DNA of 64,000 bases from Clavelina lepadiformis (GCF_947623445.1 NC_135247.1:1676501-1740500); one strand, 5' to 3'. Counted from the stretch's first letter, positions 1-10,249 are shown. The notes: generated by a model from the sequence alone, not told the origin. Numbers and translations: made by a program.

Positions 1-248
1 AATTAAGACTGTAGACAGACATAACCTAGGTCTTGTTGCAAGCCAAAATTCAGGGTAGGTTTATGATGTAGTTTTGCGTTGGTAGCTTCTTGATTTAATG
101 TACTTTGCATTGAAAAGCCTATCTCTTTGAATTGGGACATGAACCCTTAAGCAAATAACAGAAGTTTACTTTAGTACTTAAAATTTAGTTGAAACTAGCT
201 TATAGTTAATACACTACAGAGACGTAGGCGTAGCTAGGTCTCGAAATC

Positions 249-716
249 AGCTTGATTTTCATCTAGACTACGCTAGCTTGATTTTCATCTAGACTACGCT
301 AGCTTGATTTTCATCTAGACTACGCTAGGTTGATTTTCATCTAGACTACGCTAGCTTGATTTTCATCTAGACTACGCTAGCTTGATTTTCATCTAGACTA
401 CGCTAGCTAGATTTTCATCTAGACTACGCTAGCTTGATTTTCATCTAGACTACGCTAGCTTGATTTTCATCTAGACTACGCTAGCTTGATTTTCATCTAG
501 ATTACGCTAGCTTGATTTTCATCTAGACTACGCTAGCTTGATTTTCATCTAGACTACGCTAGCTTGATTTTCATCTAGACTATGCTAGCTTGATTTTCAT
601 CTAGACTACCCTAGCTAGATTTTCATCTAGACTACGCTAGCTTGATTTTCATCTAGACTACACTAGCTTGATTTTCATCTAGACTACGCTAGCTTGATTT
701 TCATCTAGACTACGCT
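249..716 (+). repeat. 26-bp minisatellite, 18 copies (unit 1)
   Basis: Eighteen direct copies of a 26-bp motif with core AGCTTGATTTTCATCTAG followed by ACTACGCT, plus a diverged partial copy to about 733. Individual copies carry recognisable variants: a GGTTG start in copy 4, AGCTAG in copies 7 and 16, GATTACG, TATGCT, TACCCT and TACACT. They recur in the same order in other units and so mark copy identity. There are no unique spacers between copies, so this is not a CRISPR array. Confidence 0.97.
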
Positions 717-842
717 AGCTACATTTTCATCTTGTCAGATTTGAAAGTCAGGAGAAGATTCCGGAAACACCGACATGGTGGAATCTATCTAGTGATTCGA
801 GAAAAGTGCGATTTTATCTATTTGCATTGCACATTAAGCACA

Positions 843-924
843 GTTGTCGTGGCCGAGTGGTTAAGGCGACAGACTCGAAATCAGTTAGGCTATGCCCGCG
901 TAGGTTCGAATCCCGCCGACAACG
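843..924 (+). tRNA. tRNA-Ser(CGA): tRNA-Ser(CGA), type a, unit 1
   Basis: An 82-nt class II tRNA. The acceptor strand GTTGTCG pairs with CGACAAC and discriminator G73 fits serine. The A-box-like TGGCCGAGTGG, anticodon loop CTCGAAA (anticodon CGA, reads UCG), long variable arm and T-loop TTCGAAT are all present. Oddities: the 3' anticodon strand TCAGT gives an A29-A41 mismatch, the variable-arm stem is one pair shorter than in types b-d, and the T stem has A51-C63. A TTTT Pol III stop lies 10 nt past the end (935-938). First of four copies spaced 159 bp apart. Probably transcribable; function less certain than type b. Confidence 0.75.
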
Positions 925-1001
925 CCGATATTACTTTTGCAATTTCATATGGATATTCGGAAAAGTGCGATTTTATCTATTTCATCTATGCATTAAGCAC
1001 A

Positions 1002-1083
1002 GTTGTCGTGGCCGAGTGGTTAAGGCGACAGACTCGAAATCTGTTGGGCCCTGCCCGCGTAGGTTCGAATCCCGCTGACAACG
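1002..1083 (+). tRNA. tRNA-Ser(CGA): tRNA-Ser(CGA), type b, unit 1 (best-preserved copy)
   Basis: This has the best cloverleaf of the four types. The anticodon stem ACAGA/TCTGT is fully paired around loop CTCGAAA. The variable arm has a four-pair GGGC/GCCC stem, the D stem is GCC/GGC, and the B box GGTTCGAATCC is intact. Weak points are a G7-U66 wobble in the acceptor stem and the A51-C63 mismatch in the T stem that is shared with types a and c. A TTTT run follows within about 15 nt. It is the likeliest functional serine tRNA of the unit. Confidence 0.85.
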
Positions 1084-1160
1084 CCAATATTACTTTTGCA
1101 ATTTCATATGGATATTCGGAAAAGTGCGATTTTATCTATTTCATCTATGCATTAAGCACA

Positions 1161-1242
1161 GTTGTCGTGGCCGAGTGGTTAAGGCGACAGACTCGAAATC
1201 TGTTGGGCCCTGCCCGCGTAGGTTCAAAGCCCGCCGACAACG
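1161..1242 (+). tRNA. tRNA-Ser(CGA): tRNA-Ser(CGA), type c, unit 1
   Basis: Acceptor, D, anticodon and variable arms are as in type b. The T loop reads TTCAAAG instead of TTCGAAT (A57 and G60), which also weakens the B box. C56 and A58 are kept. A TTTT run follows the gene. It may be expressed poorly or be a decaying copy. Confidence 0.68.
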
Positions 1243-1319
1243 CCGATATTACTTTTGCAATTTCATATGGATATTCAGAAATGTACCATTTTAACAATTT
1301 CATCTATGCATTAAGCACA

Positions 1320-1401
1320 GTTGTCGTGGCCGAGTGGTTAAAGTGACAGACTCGAAATATGTTGGGCCCAGCCCGCGTAGGTTCGAATCCTGCCGACAAC
1401 G
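1320..1401 (+). tRNA. tRNA-Ser(CGA): tRNA-Ser(CGA), type d, unit 1 (degenerate)
   Basis: Two stems are weakened. In the D stem GCC faces AGT, giving one mismatch and one wobble. The 3' anticodon strand TATGT gives G30-A40. By contrast the T stem is better than in the other types (CCTGC, so A51-U63 pairs). Anticodon CGA, the variable-arm stem and G73 are kept. It is probably a tRNA pseudogene or a poor tRNA; the TTTT run downstream persists. Confidence 0.58.
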
Positions 1402-1480
1402 CCGATATTACTTTTGCAATTTCATATGGATATTGCATATGCATATTCATATGGATATGAAAGCAGAGGGTGGGTGGAGG

Positions 1481-1575
1481 GAACTCATGGCGCAGTGGAA
1501 AAATCGGAGAACGTCGATCGACAAGCTGCAGGTTCAAACCAGCGAGCCGCAGAGCGACGAGCCAACAACCGTTTG
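1481..1575 (+). other. tRNA-like element with Pol III A and B boxes (SINE head or tRNA relic)
   Basis: TGGCGCAGTGG at 1488-1498 is a perfect A box, and GGTTCAAACC at 1531-1540 fits the B-box consensus. They lie 43 bp apart, the spacing found in a tRNA without an intron. The flanks do not pair as acceptor or T stems (CAGCG cannot pair with GCAGG), so this is not a normal tRNA. It follows the fourth tRNA-Ser by about 85 bp, after a palindrome-rich CATATG stretch. The same element recurs in all nine units. It could be a tRNA-derived SINE head, a relic tRNA, or an extra TFIIIC-binding site. Confidence 0.5.
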
Positions 1576-1589
1576 ATGACCATTTGTCC

Positions 1590-1673
1590 GTCTACACCAC
1601 CAGCTGGCTAGACTCACGTCTACACCACCAGCTGGCTAGACTCACGTCTACACCACCAGCTGGCTAGACTCAC
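1590..1673 (+). repeat. 28-bp minisatellite, 3 copies (unit 1)
   Basis: Perfect direct copies of a 28-bp motif beginning GTCTACACCACCAGCTGG. Copy number differs among units and explains most unit-length differences. Confidence 0.96.
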
Positions 1674-2158
1674 GTAAATTCTGAGTATTTAGGAAGCTGC
1701 CGGAAGCTGTAAAAAAAGTTGCAAAAGTTGCAAAAACTTGCCCTCCTAATCACCTAATCCTAATCCTAATCACTTACCTTATATAATATATATAGATATC
1801 TATATATAGATATAGTCATAAGTAAAACTATAATTTATGAATTTCTTCACGTTTAAGGGGTCACTTCCCAATAAAACGACAAATTTGTGCCGGCAACACA
1901 GTGATTGTGACCGTGTCGCACTCAATGCGTCATATTAAAAAAAGTAAAATTTTCCGGTCCAATGCGCATGTGACTTCGATGTGGAGTATTTCGTCGTTGC
2001 TTTGACGACAGCTGGTTCCAGGTCTAGGCTAAGTTTTAAATTTTGTGTGGGTTTGAATTTTTGTTTTTTTGGAGTATTTGTCATAAAATGTTAAGCTAAA
2101 AACTTGTTGTAAAGTTTAGGCAATTGTTATAGAAAACTGAGTACATGGATTTTGTCCA
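1674..2158. other. AT-rich spacer of the tRNA unit
   Basis: No gene is visible. It holds three CCTAAT hexamers in a row (about 1753-1770), which resemble but are not the TTAGGG telomere repeat. It also holds a perfect AT palindrome centred on GATATC near 1800 that could extrude as a cruciform, and CCAAT followed by GCGCATG near 1960. The spacer recurs in every unit. Confidence 0.6.
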
Positions 2159-2406
2159 AATTAAGACTGTAGACAGACATAACCTAGGTCTTGTTGCAAG
2201 CCAAAATTCAGGGTAGGTTTATGATGTAGTTTTGCGTTGGTAGCTTCTTGATTTAATGTACTTTGCATTGAAAAGCCTATCTCTTTGAATTGGGACATGA
2301 ACCCTTAAGCAAATAACAGAAGTTTACTTTAGTACTTAAAATTTAGTTGAAACTAGCTTATAGTTAATACACTACAGAGACGTAGGCGTAGCTAGGTCTC
2401 GAAATC

Positions 2407-2874
2407 AGCTTGATTTTCATCTAGACTACGCTAGCTTGATTTTCATCTAGACTACGCTAGCTTGATTTTCATCTAGACTACGCTAGGTTGATTTTCATCT
2501 AGACTACGCTAGCTTGATTTTCATCTAGACTACGCTAGCTTGATTTTCATCTAGACTACGCTAGCTAGATTTTCATCTAGACTACGCTAGCTTGATTTTC
2601 ATCTAGACTACGCTAGCTTGATTTTCATCTAGACTACGCTAGCTTGATTTTCATCTAGATTACGCTAGCTTGATTTTCATCTAGACTACGCTAGCTTGAT
2701 TTTCATCTAGACTACGCTAGCTTGATTTTCATCTAGACTATGCTAGCTTGATTTTCATCTAGACTACCCTAGCTAGATTTTCATCTAGACTACGCTAGCT
2801 TGATTTTCATCTAGACTACACTAGCTTGATTTTCATCTAGACTACGCTAGCTTGATTTTCATCTAGACTACGCT
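2407..2874 (+). repeat. 26-bp minisatellite, 18 copies (unit 2)
   Basis: Same variant order as the unit 1 array. Confidence 0.96.
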
Positions 2875-3000
2875 AGCTACATTTTCATCTTGTCAGATTT
2901 GAAAGTCAGGAGAAGATTCCGGAAACACCGACATGGTGGAATCTATCTAGTGATTCGAGAAAAGTGCGATTTTATCTATTTGCATTGCACATTAAGCACA

Positions 3001-3082
3001 GTTGTCGTGGCCGAGTGGTTAAGGCGACAGACTCGAAATCAGTTAGGCTATGCCCGCGTAGGTTCGAATCCCGCCGACAACG
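3001..3082 (+). tRNA. tRNA-Ser(CGA): tRNA-Ser(CGA), type a, unit 2
   Basis: Copy of the type a sequence at 843, with the same A29-A41 mismatch. Confidence 0.74.
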
Positions 3083-3159
3083 CCGATATTACTTTTGCAA
3101 TTTCATATGGATATTCGGAAAAGTGCGATTTTATCTATTTCATCTATGCATTAAGCACA

Positions 3160-3241
3160 GTTGTCGTGGCCGAGTGGTTAAGGCGACAGACTCGAAATCT
3201 GTTGGGCCCTGCCCGCGTAGGTTCGAATCCCGCTGACAACG
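3160..3241 (+). tRNA. tRNA-Ser(CGA): tRNA-Ser(CGA), type b, unit 2
   Basis: Copy of the type b sequence at 1002. Confidence 0.85.
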
Positions 3242-3318
3242 CCAATATTACTTTTGCAATTTCATATGGATATTCGGAAAAGTGCGATTTTATCTATTTC
3301 ATCTATGCATTAAGCACA

Positions 3319-3400
3319 GTTGTCGTGGCCGAGTGGTTAAGGCGACAGACTCGAAATCTGTTGGGCCCTGCCCGCGTAGGTTCAAAGCCCGCCGACAACG
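3319..3400 (+). tRNA. tRNA-Ser(CGA): tRNA-Ser(CGA), type c, unit 2
   Basis: Copy of the type c sequence at 1161, T loop TTCAAAG. Confidence 0.67.
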
Positions 3401-3477
3401 CCGATATTACTTTTGCAATTTCATATGGATATTCAGAAATGTACCATTTTAACAATTTCATCTATGCATTAAGCACA

Positions 3478-3559
3478 GTTGTCGTGGCCGAGTGGTTAAA
3501 GTGACAGACTCGAAATATGTTGGGCCCAGCCCGCGTAGGTTCGAATCCTGCCGACAACG
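3478..3559 (+). tRNA. tRNA-Ser(CGA): tRNA-Ser(CGA), type d, unit 2 (degenerate)
   Basis: Copy of the type d sequence at 1320. Confidence 0.57.
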
Positions 3560-3747
3560 CCGATATTACTTTTGCAATTTCATATGGATATTGCATATGC
3601 ATATTCATATGGATATGAAAGCAGAGGGTGGGTGGAGGGAACTCATGGCGCAGTGGAAAAATCGGAGAACGTCGATCGACAAGCTGCAGGTTCAAACCAG
3701 CGAGCCGCAGAGCGACGAGCCAACAACCGTTTGATGACCATTTGTCC

Positions 3748-3831
3748 GTCTACACCACCAGCTGGCTAGACTCACGTCTACACCACCAGCTGGCTAGACT
3801 CACGTCTACACCACCAGCTGGCTAGACTCAC
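3748..3831 (+). repeat. 28-bp minisatellite, 3 copies (unit 2)
   Basis: Three perfect copies. Confidence 0.95.
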
Positions 3832-4564
3832 GTAAATTCTGAGTATTTAGGAAGCTGCCGGAAGCTGTAAAAAAAGTTGCAAAAGTTGCAAAAACTTGCC
3901 CTCCTAATCACCTAATCCTAATCCTAATCACTTACCTTATATAATATATATAGATATCTATATATAGATATAGTCATAAGTAAAACTATAATTTATGAAT
4001 TTCTTCACGTTTAAGGGGTCACTTCCCAATAAAACGACAAATTTGTGCCGGCAACACAGTGATTGTGACCGTGTCGCACTCAATGCGTCATATTAAAAAA
4101 AGTAAAATTTTCCGGTCCAATGCGCATGTGACTTCGATGTGGAGTATTTCGTCGTTGCTTTGACGACAGCTGGTTCCAGGTCTAGGCTAAGTTTTAAATT
4201 TTGTGTGGGTTTGAATTTTTGTTTTTTTGGAGTATTTGTCATAAAATGTTAAGCTAAAAACTTGTTGTAAAGTTTAGGCAATTGTTATAGAAAACTGAGT
4301 ACATGGATTTTGTCCAAATTAAGACTGTAGACAGACATAACCTAGGTCTTGTTGCAAGCCAAAATTCAGGGTAGGTTTATGATGTAGTTTTGCGTTGGTA
4401 GCTTCTTGATTTAATGTACTTTGCATTGAAAAGCCTATCTCTTTGAATTGGGACATGAACCCTTAAGCAAATAACAGAAGTTTACTTTAGTACTTAAAAT
4501 TTAGTTGAAACTAGCTTATAGTTAATACACTACAGAGACGTAGGCGTAGCTAGGTCTCGAAATC

Positions 4565-5032
4565 AGCTTGATTTTCATCTAGACTACGCTAGCTTGATTT
4601 TCATCTAGACTACGCTAGCTTGATTTTCATCTAGACTACGCTAGGTTGATTTTCATCTAGACTACGCTAGCTTGATTTTCATCTAGACTACGCTAGCTTG
4701 ATTTTCATCTAGACTACGCTAGCTAGATTTTCATCTAGACTACGCTAGCTTGATTTTCATCTAGACTACGCTAGCTTGATTTTCATCTAGACTACGCTAG
4801 CTTGATTTTCATCTAGATTACGCTAGCTTGATTTTCATCTAGACTACGCTAGCTTGATTTTCATCTAGACTACGCTAGCTTGATTTTCATCTAGACTATG
4901 CTAGCTTGATTTTCATCTAGACTACCCTAGCTAGATTTTCATCTAGACTACGCTAGCTTGATTTTCATCTAGACTACACTAGCTTGATTTTCATCTAGAC
5001 TACGCTAGCTTGATTTTCATCTAGACTACGCT
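4565..5032 (+). repeat. 26-bp minisatellite, 18 copies (unit 3)
   Basis: Same variant order as the unit 1 array. Confidence 0.96.
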
Positions 5033-5158
5033 AGCTACATTTTCATCTTGTCAGATTTGAAAGTCAGGAGAAGATTCCGGAAACACCGACATGGTGGAAT
5101 CTATCTAGTGATTCGAGAAAAGTGCGATTTTATCTATTTGCATTGCACATTAAGCACA

Positions 5159-5240
5159 GTTGTCGTGGCCGAGTGGTTAAGGCGACAGACTCGAAATCAG
5201 TTAGGCTATGCCCGCGTAGGTTCGAATCCCGCCGACAACG
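5159..5240 (+). tRNA. tRNA-Ser(CGA): tRNA-Ser(CGA), type a, unit 3
   Basis: Copy of the type a sequence at 843. Confidence 0.74.
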
Positions 5241-5317
5241 CCGATATTACTTTTGCAATTTCATATGGATATTCGGAAAAGTGCGATTTTATCTATTTCA
5301 TCTATGCATTAAGCACA

Positions 5318-5399
5318 GTTGTCGTGGCCGAGTGGTTAAGGCGACAGACTCGAAATCTGTTGGGCCCTGCCCGCGTAGGTTCGAATCCCGCTGACAACG
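5318..5399 (+). tRNA. tRNA-Ser(CGA): tRNA-Ser(CGA), type b, unit 3
   Basis: Copy of the type b sequence at 1002. Confidence 0.85.
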
Positions 5400-5476
5400 C
5401 CAATATTACTTTTGCAATTTCATATGGATATTCGGAAAAGTGCGATTTTATCTATTTCATCTATGCATTAAGCACA

Positions 5477-5558
5477 GTTGTCGTGGCCGAGTGGTTAAGG
5501 CGACAGACTCGAAATCTGTTGGGCCCTGCCCGCGTAGGTTCAAAGCCCGCCGACAACG
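5477..5558 (+). tRNA. tRNA-Ser(CGA): tRNA-Ser(CGA), type c, unit 3
   Basis: Copy of the type c sequence at 1161. Confidence 0.67.
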
Positions 5559-5635
5559 CCGATATTACTTTTGCAATTTCATATGGATATTCAGAAATGT
5601 ACCATTTTAACAATTTCATCTATGCATTAAGCACA

Positions 5636-5717
5636 GTTGTCGTGGCCGAGTGGTTAAAGTGACAGACTCGAAATATGTTGGGCCCAGCCCGCGTAGGTTC
5701 GAATCCTGCCGACAACG
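5636..5717 (+). tRNA. tRNA-Ser(CGA): tRNA-Ser(CGA), type d, unit 3 (degenerate)
   Basis: Copy of the type d sequence at 1320. Confidence 0.57.
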
Positions 5718-5905
5718 CCGATATTACTTTTGCAATTTCATATGGATATTGCATATGCATATTCATATGGATATGAAAGCAGAGGGTGGGTGGAGGGAAC
5801 TCATGGCGCAGTGGAAAAATCGGAGAACGTCGATCGACAAGCTGCAGGTTCAAACCAGCGAGCCGCAGAGCGACGAGCCAACAACCGTTTGATGACCATT
5901 TGTCC

Positions 5906-5961
5906 GTCTACACCACCAGCTGGCTAGACTCACGTCTACACCACCAGCTGGCTAGACTCAC
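5906..5961 (+). repeat. 28-bp minisatellite, 2 copies (unit 3)
   Basis: Two perfect copies; the unit is 28 bp shorter as a result. Confidence 0.95.
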
Positions 5962-6694
5962 GTAAATTCTGAGTATTTAGGAAGCTGCCGGAAGCTGTAA
6001 AAAAAGTTGCAAAAGTTGCAAAAACTTGCCCTCCTAATCACCTAATCCTAATCCTAATCACTTACCTTATATAATATATATAGATATCTATATATAGATA
6101 TAGTCATAAGTAAAACTATAATTTATGAATTTCTTCACGTTTAAGGGGTCACTTCCCAATAAAACGACAAATTTGTGCCGGCAACACAGTGATTGTGACC
6201 GTGTCGCACTCAATGCGTCATATTAAAAAAAGTAAAATTTTCCGGTCCAATGCGCATGTGACTTCGATGTGGAGTATTTCGTCGTTGCTTTGACGACAGC
6301 TGGTTCCAGGTCTAGGCTAAGTTTTAAATTTTGTGTGGGTTTGAATTTTTGTTTTTTTGGAGTATTTGTCATAAAATGTTAAGCTAAAAACTTGTTGTAA
6401 AGTTTAGGCAATTGTTATAGAAAACTGAGTACATGGATTTTGTCCAAATTAAGACTGTAGACAGACATAACCTAGGTCTTGTTGCAAGCCAAAATTCAGG
6501 GTAGGTTTATGATGTAGTTTTGCGTTGGTAGCTTCTTGATTTAATGTACTTTGCATTGAAAAGCCTATCTCTTTGAATTGGGACATGAACCCTTAAGCAA
6601 ATAACAGAAGTTTACTTTAGTACTTAAAATTTAGTTGAAACTAGCTTATAGTTAATACACTACAGAGACGTAGGCGTAGCTAGGTCTCGAAATC

Positions 6695-7162
6695 AGCTTG
6701 ATTTTCATCTAGACTACGCTAGCTTGATTTTCATCTAGACTACGCTAGCTTGATTTTCATCTAGACTACGCTAGGTTGATTTTCATCTAGACTACGCTAG
6801 CTTGATTTTCATCTAGACTACGCTAGCTTGATTTTCATCTAGACTACGCTAGCTAGATTTTCATCTAGACTACGCTAGCTTGATTTTCATCTAGACTACG
6901 CTAGCTTGATTTTCATCTAGACTACGCTAGCTTGATTTTCATCTAGATTACGCTAGCTTGATTTTCATCTAGACTACGCTAGCTTGATTTTCATCTAGAC
7001 TACGCTAGCTTGATTTTCATCTAGACTATGCTAGCTTGATTTTCATCTAGACTACCCTAGCTAGATTTTCATCTAGACTACGCTAGCTTGATTTTCATCT
7101 AGACTACACTAGCTTGATTTTCATCTAGACTACGCTAGCTTGATTTTCATCTAGACTACGCT
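6695..7162 (+). repeat. 26-bp minisatellite, 18 copies (unit 4)
   Basis: Same variant order as the unit 1 array. Confidence 0.96.
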
Positions 7163-7288
7163 AGCTACATTTTCATCTTGTCAGATTTGAAAGTCAGGAG
7201 AAGATTCCGGAAACACCGACATGGTGGAATCTATCTAGTGATTCGAGAAAAGTGCGATTTTATCTATTTGCATTGCACATTAAGCACA

Positions 7289-7370
7289 GTTGTCGTGGCC
7301 GAGTGGTTAAGGCGACAGACTCGAAATCAGTTAGGCTATGCCCGCGTAGGTTCGAATCCCGCCGACAACG
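7289..7370 (+). tRNA. tRNA-Ser(CGA): tRNA-Ser(CGA), type a, unit 4
   Basis: Copy of the type a sequence at 843. Confidence 0.74.
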
Positions 7371-7447
7371 CCGATATTACTTTTGCAATTTCATATGGAT
7401 ATTCGGAAAAGTGCGATTTTATCTATTTCATCTATGCATTAAGCACA

Positions 7448-7529
7448 GTTGTCGTGGCCGAGTGGTTAAGGCGACAGACTCGAAATCTGTTGGGCCCTGC
7501 CCGCGTAGGTTCGAATCCCGCTGACAACG
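7448..7529 (+). tRNA. tRNA-Ser(CGA): tRNA-Ser(CGA), type b, unit 4
   Basis: Copy of the type b sequence at 1002. The spacer just downstream carries a unit-specific G-to-C change at 7564. Confidence 0.85.
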
Positions 7530-7606
7530 CCAATATTACTTTTGCAATTTCATATGGATATTCCGAAAAGTGCGATTTTATCTATTTCATCTATGCATTA
7601 AGCACA

Positions 7607-7688
7607 GTTGTCGTGGCCGAGTGGTTAAGGCGACAGACTCGAAATCTGTTGGGCCCTGCCCGCGTAGGTTCAAAGCCCGCCGACAACG
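7607..7688 (+). tRNA. tRNA-Ser(CGA): tRNA-Ser(CGA), type c, unit 4
   Basis: Copy of the type c sequence at 1161. Confidence 0.67.
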
Positions 7689-7765
7689 CCGATATTACTT
7701 TTGCAATTTCATATGGATATTCAGAAATGTACCATTTTAACAATTTCATCTATGCATTAAGCACA

Positions 7766-7847
7766 GTTGTCGTGGCCGAGTGGTTAAAGTGACAGACTCG
7801 AAATATGTTGGGCCCAGCCCGCGTAGGTTCGAATCCTGCCGACAACG
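7766..7847 (+). tRNA. tRNA-Ser(CGA): tRNA-Ser(CGA), type d, unit 4 (degenerate)
   Basis: Copy of the type d sequence at 1320. Confidence 0.57.
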
Positions 7848-8035
7848 CCGATATTACTTTTGCAATTTCATATGGATATTGCATATGCATATTCATATGG
7901 ATATGAAAGCAGAGGGTGGGTGGAGGGAACTCATGGCGCAGTGGAAAAATCGGAGAACGTCGATCGACAAGCTGCAGGTTCAAACCAGCGAGCCGCAGAG
8001 CGACGAGCCAACAACCGTTTGATGACCATTTGTCC

Positions 8036-8175
8036 GTCTACACCACCAGCTGGCTAGACTCACGTCTACACCACCAGCTGGCTAGACTCACGTCTACACC
8101 ACCAGCTGGCTAGACTCACGTCTACACCACCAGCTGGCTAGACTCACGTCTACACCACCAGCTGGCTAGACTCAC
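8036..8175 (+). repeat. 28-bp minisatellite, 5 copies (unit 4)
   Basis: Five perfect copies, the longest array seen; the unit is 2,214 bp long. Confidence 0.95.
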
Positions 8176-8908
8176 GTAAATTCTGAGTATTTAGGAAGCT
8201 GCCGGAAGCTGTAAAAAAAGTTGCAAAAGTTGCAAAAACTTGCCCTCCTAATCACCTAATCCTAATCCTAATCACTTACCTTATATAATATATATAGATA
8301 TCTATATATAGATATAGTCATAAGTAAAACTATAATTTATGAATTTCTTCACGTTTAAGGGGTCACTTCCCAATAAAACGACAAATTTGTGCCGGCAACA
8401 CAGTGATTGTGACCGTGTCGCACTCAATGCGTCATATTAAAAAAAGTAAAATTTTCCGGTCCAATGCGCATGTGACTTCGATGTGGAGTATTTCGTCGTT
8501 GCTTTGACGACAGCTGGTTCCAGGTCTAGGCTAAGTTTTAAATTTTGTGTGGGTTTGAATTTTTGTTTTTTTGGAGTATTTGTCATAAAATGTTAAGCTA
8601 AAAACTTGTTGTAAAGTTTAGGCAATTGTTATAGAAAACTGAGTACATGGATTTTGTCCAAATTAAGACTGTAGACAGACATAACCTAGGTCTTGTTGCA
8701 AGCCAAAATTCAGGGTAGGTTTATGATGTAGTTTTGCGTTGGTAGCTTCTTGATTTAATGTACTTTGCATTGAAAAGCCTATCTCTTTGAATTGGGACAT
8801 GAACCCTTAAGCAAATAACAGAAGTTTACTTTAGTACTTAAAATTTAGTTGAAACTAGCTTATAGTTAATACACTACAGAGACGTAGGCGTAGCTAGGTC
8901 TCGAAATC

Positions 8909-9376
8909 AGCTTGATTTTCATCTAGACTACGCTAGCTTGATTTTCATCTAGACTACGCTAGCTTGATTTTCATCTAGACTACGCTAGGTTGATTTTCAT
9001 CTAGACTACGCTAGCTTGATTTTCATCTAGACTACGCTAGCTTGATTTTCATCTAGACTACGCTAGCTAGATTTTCATCTAGACTACGCTAGCTTGATTT
9101 TCATCTAGACTACGCTAGCTTGATTTTCATCTAGACTACGCTAGCTTGATTTTCATCTAGATTACGCTAGCTTGATTTTCATCTAGACTACGCTAGCTTG
9201 ATTTTCATCTAGACTACGCTAGCTTGATTTTCATCTAGACTATGCTAGCTTGATTTTCATCTAGACTACCCTAGCTAGATTTTCATCTAGACTACGCTAG
9301 CTTGATTTTCATCTAGACTACACTAGCTTGATTTTCATCTAGACTACGCTAGCTTGATTTTCATCTAGACTACGCT
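8909..9376 (+). repeat. 26-bp minisatellite, 18 copies (unit 5)
   Basis: Same variant order as the unit 1 array. Confidence 0.96.
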
Positions 9377-9502
9377 AGCTACATTTTCATCTTGTCAGAT
9401 TTGAAAGTCAGGAGAAGATTCCGGAAACACCGACATGGTGGAATCTATCTAGTGATTCGAGAAAAGTGCGATTTTATCTATTTGCATTGCACATTAAGCA
9501 CA

Positions 9503-9584
9503 GTTGTCGTGGCCGAGTGGTTAAGGCGACAGACTCGAAATCAGTTAGGCTATGCCCGCGTAGGTTCGAATCCCGCCGACAACG
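9503..9584 (+). tRNA. tRNA-Ser(CGA): tRNA-Ser(CGA), type a, unit 5
   Basis: Copy of the type a sequence at 843. Confidence 0.74.
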
Positions 9585-9661
9585 CCGATATTACTTTTGC
9601 AATTTCATATGGATATTCGGAAAAGTGCGATTTTATCTATTTCATCTATGCATTAAGCACA

Positions 9662-9743
9662 GTTGTCGTGGCCGAGTGGTTAAGGCGACAGACTCGAAAT
9701 CTGTTGGGCCCTGCCCGCGTAGGTTCGAATCCCGCTGACAACG
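9662..9743 (+). tRNA. tRNA-Ser(CGA): tRNA-Ser(CGA), type b, unit 5
   Basis: Copy of the type b sequence at 1002. Confidence 0.85.
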
Positions 9744-9820
9744 CCAATATTACTTTTGCAATTTCATATGGATATTCGGAAAAGTGCGATTTTATCTATT
9801 TCATCTATGCATTAAGCACA

Positions 9821-9902
9821 GTTGTCGTGGCCGAGTGGTTAAGGCGACAGACTCGAAATCTGTTGGGCCCTGCCCGCGTAGGTTCAAAGCCCGCCGACAA
9901 CG
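9821..9902 (+). tRNA. tRNA-Ser(CGA): tRNA-Ser(CGA), type c, unit 5
   Basis: Copy of the type c sequence at 1161. Confidence 0.67.
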
Positions 9903-9979
9903 CCGATATTACTTTTGCAATTTCATATGGATATTCAGAAATGTACCATTTTAACAATTTCATCTATGCATTAAGCACA

Positions 9980-10061
9980 GTTGTCGTGGCCGAGTGGTTA
10001 AAGTGACAGACTCGAAATATGTTGGGCCCAGCCCGCGTAGGTTCGAATCCTGCCGACAACG
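9980..10061 (+). tRNA. tRNA-Ser(CGA): tRNA-Ser(CGA), type d, unit 5 (degenerate)
   Basis: Copy of the type d sequence at 1320. Confidence 0.57.
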
Positions 10062-10249
10062 CCGATATTACTTTTGCAATTTCATATGGATATTGCATAT
10101 GCATATTCATATGGATATGAAAGCAGAGGGTGGGTGGAGGGAACTCATGGCGCAGTGGAAAAATCGGAGAACGTCGATCGACAAGCTGCAGGTTCAAACC
10201 AGCGAGCCGCAGAGCGACGAGCCAACAACCGTTTGATGACCATTTGTCC

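Noticed and set aside
249-716. CRISPR array
   Set aside because: The 26-bp copies are directly adjacent with no unique spacers, and the context is animal DNA. It is a minisatellite.
732-1346. A 204-codon frame (repeated in all nine units) reading through the tRNA cluster
   Set aside because: It is a read-through of three or four tRNA-Ser copies; repeat spacing of 159 bp (53 codons) keeps the frame open. The residues VVVAEWLRRQTRN are simply translated tRNA.
1750-1775. Interstitial telomere repeat
   Set aside because: CCTAAT repeated three times is not CCCTAA and is too short.
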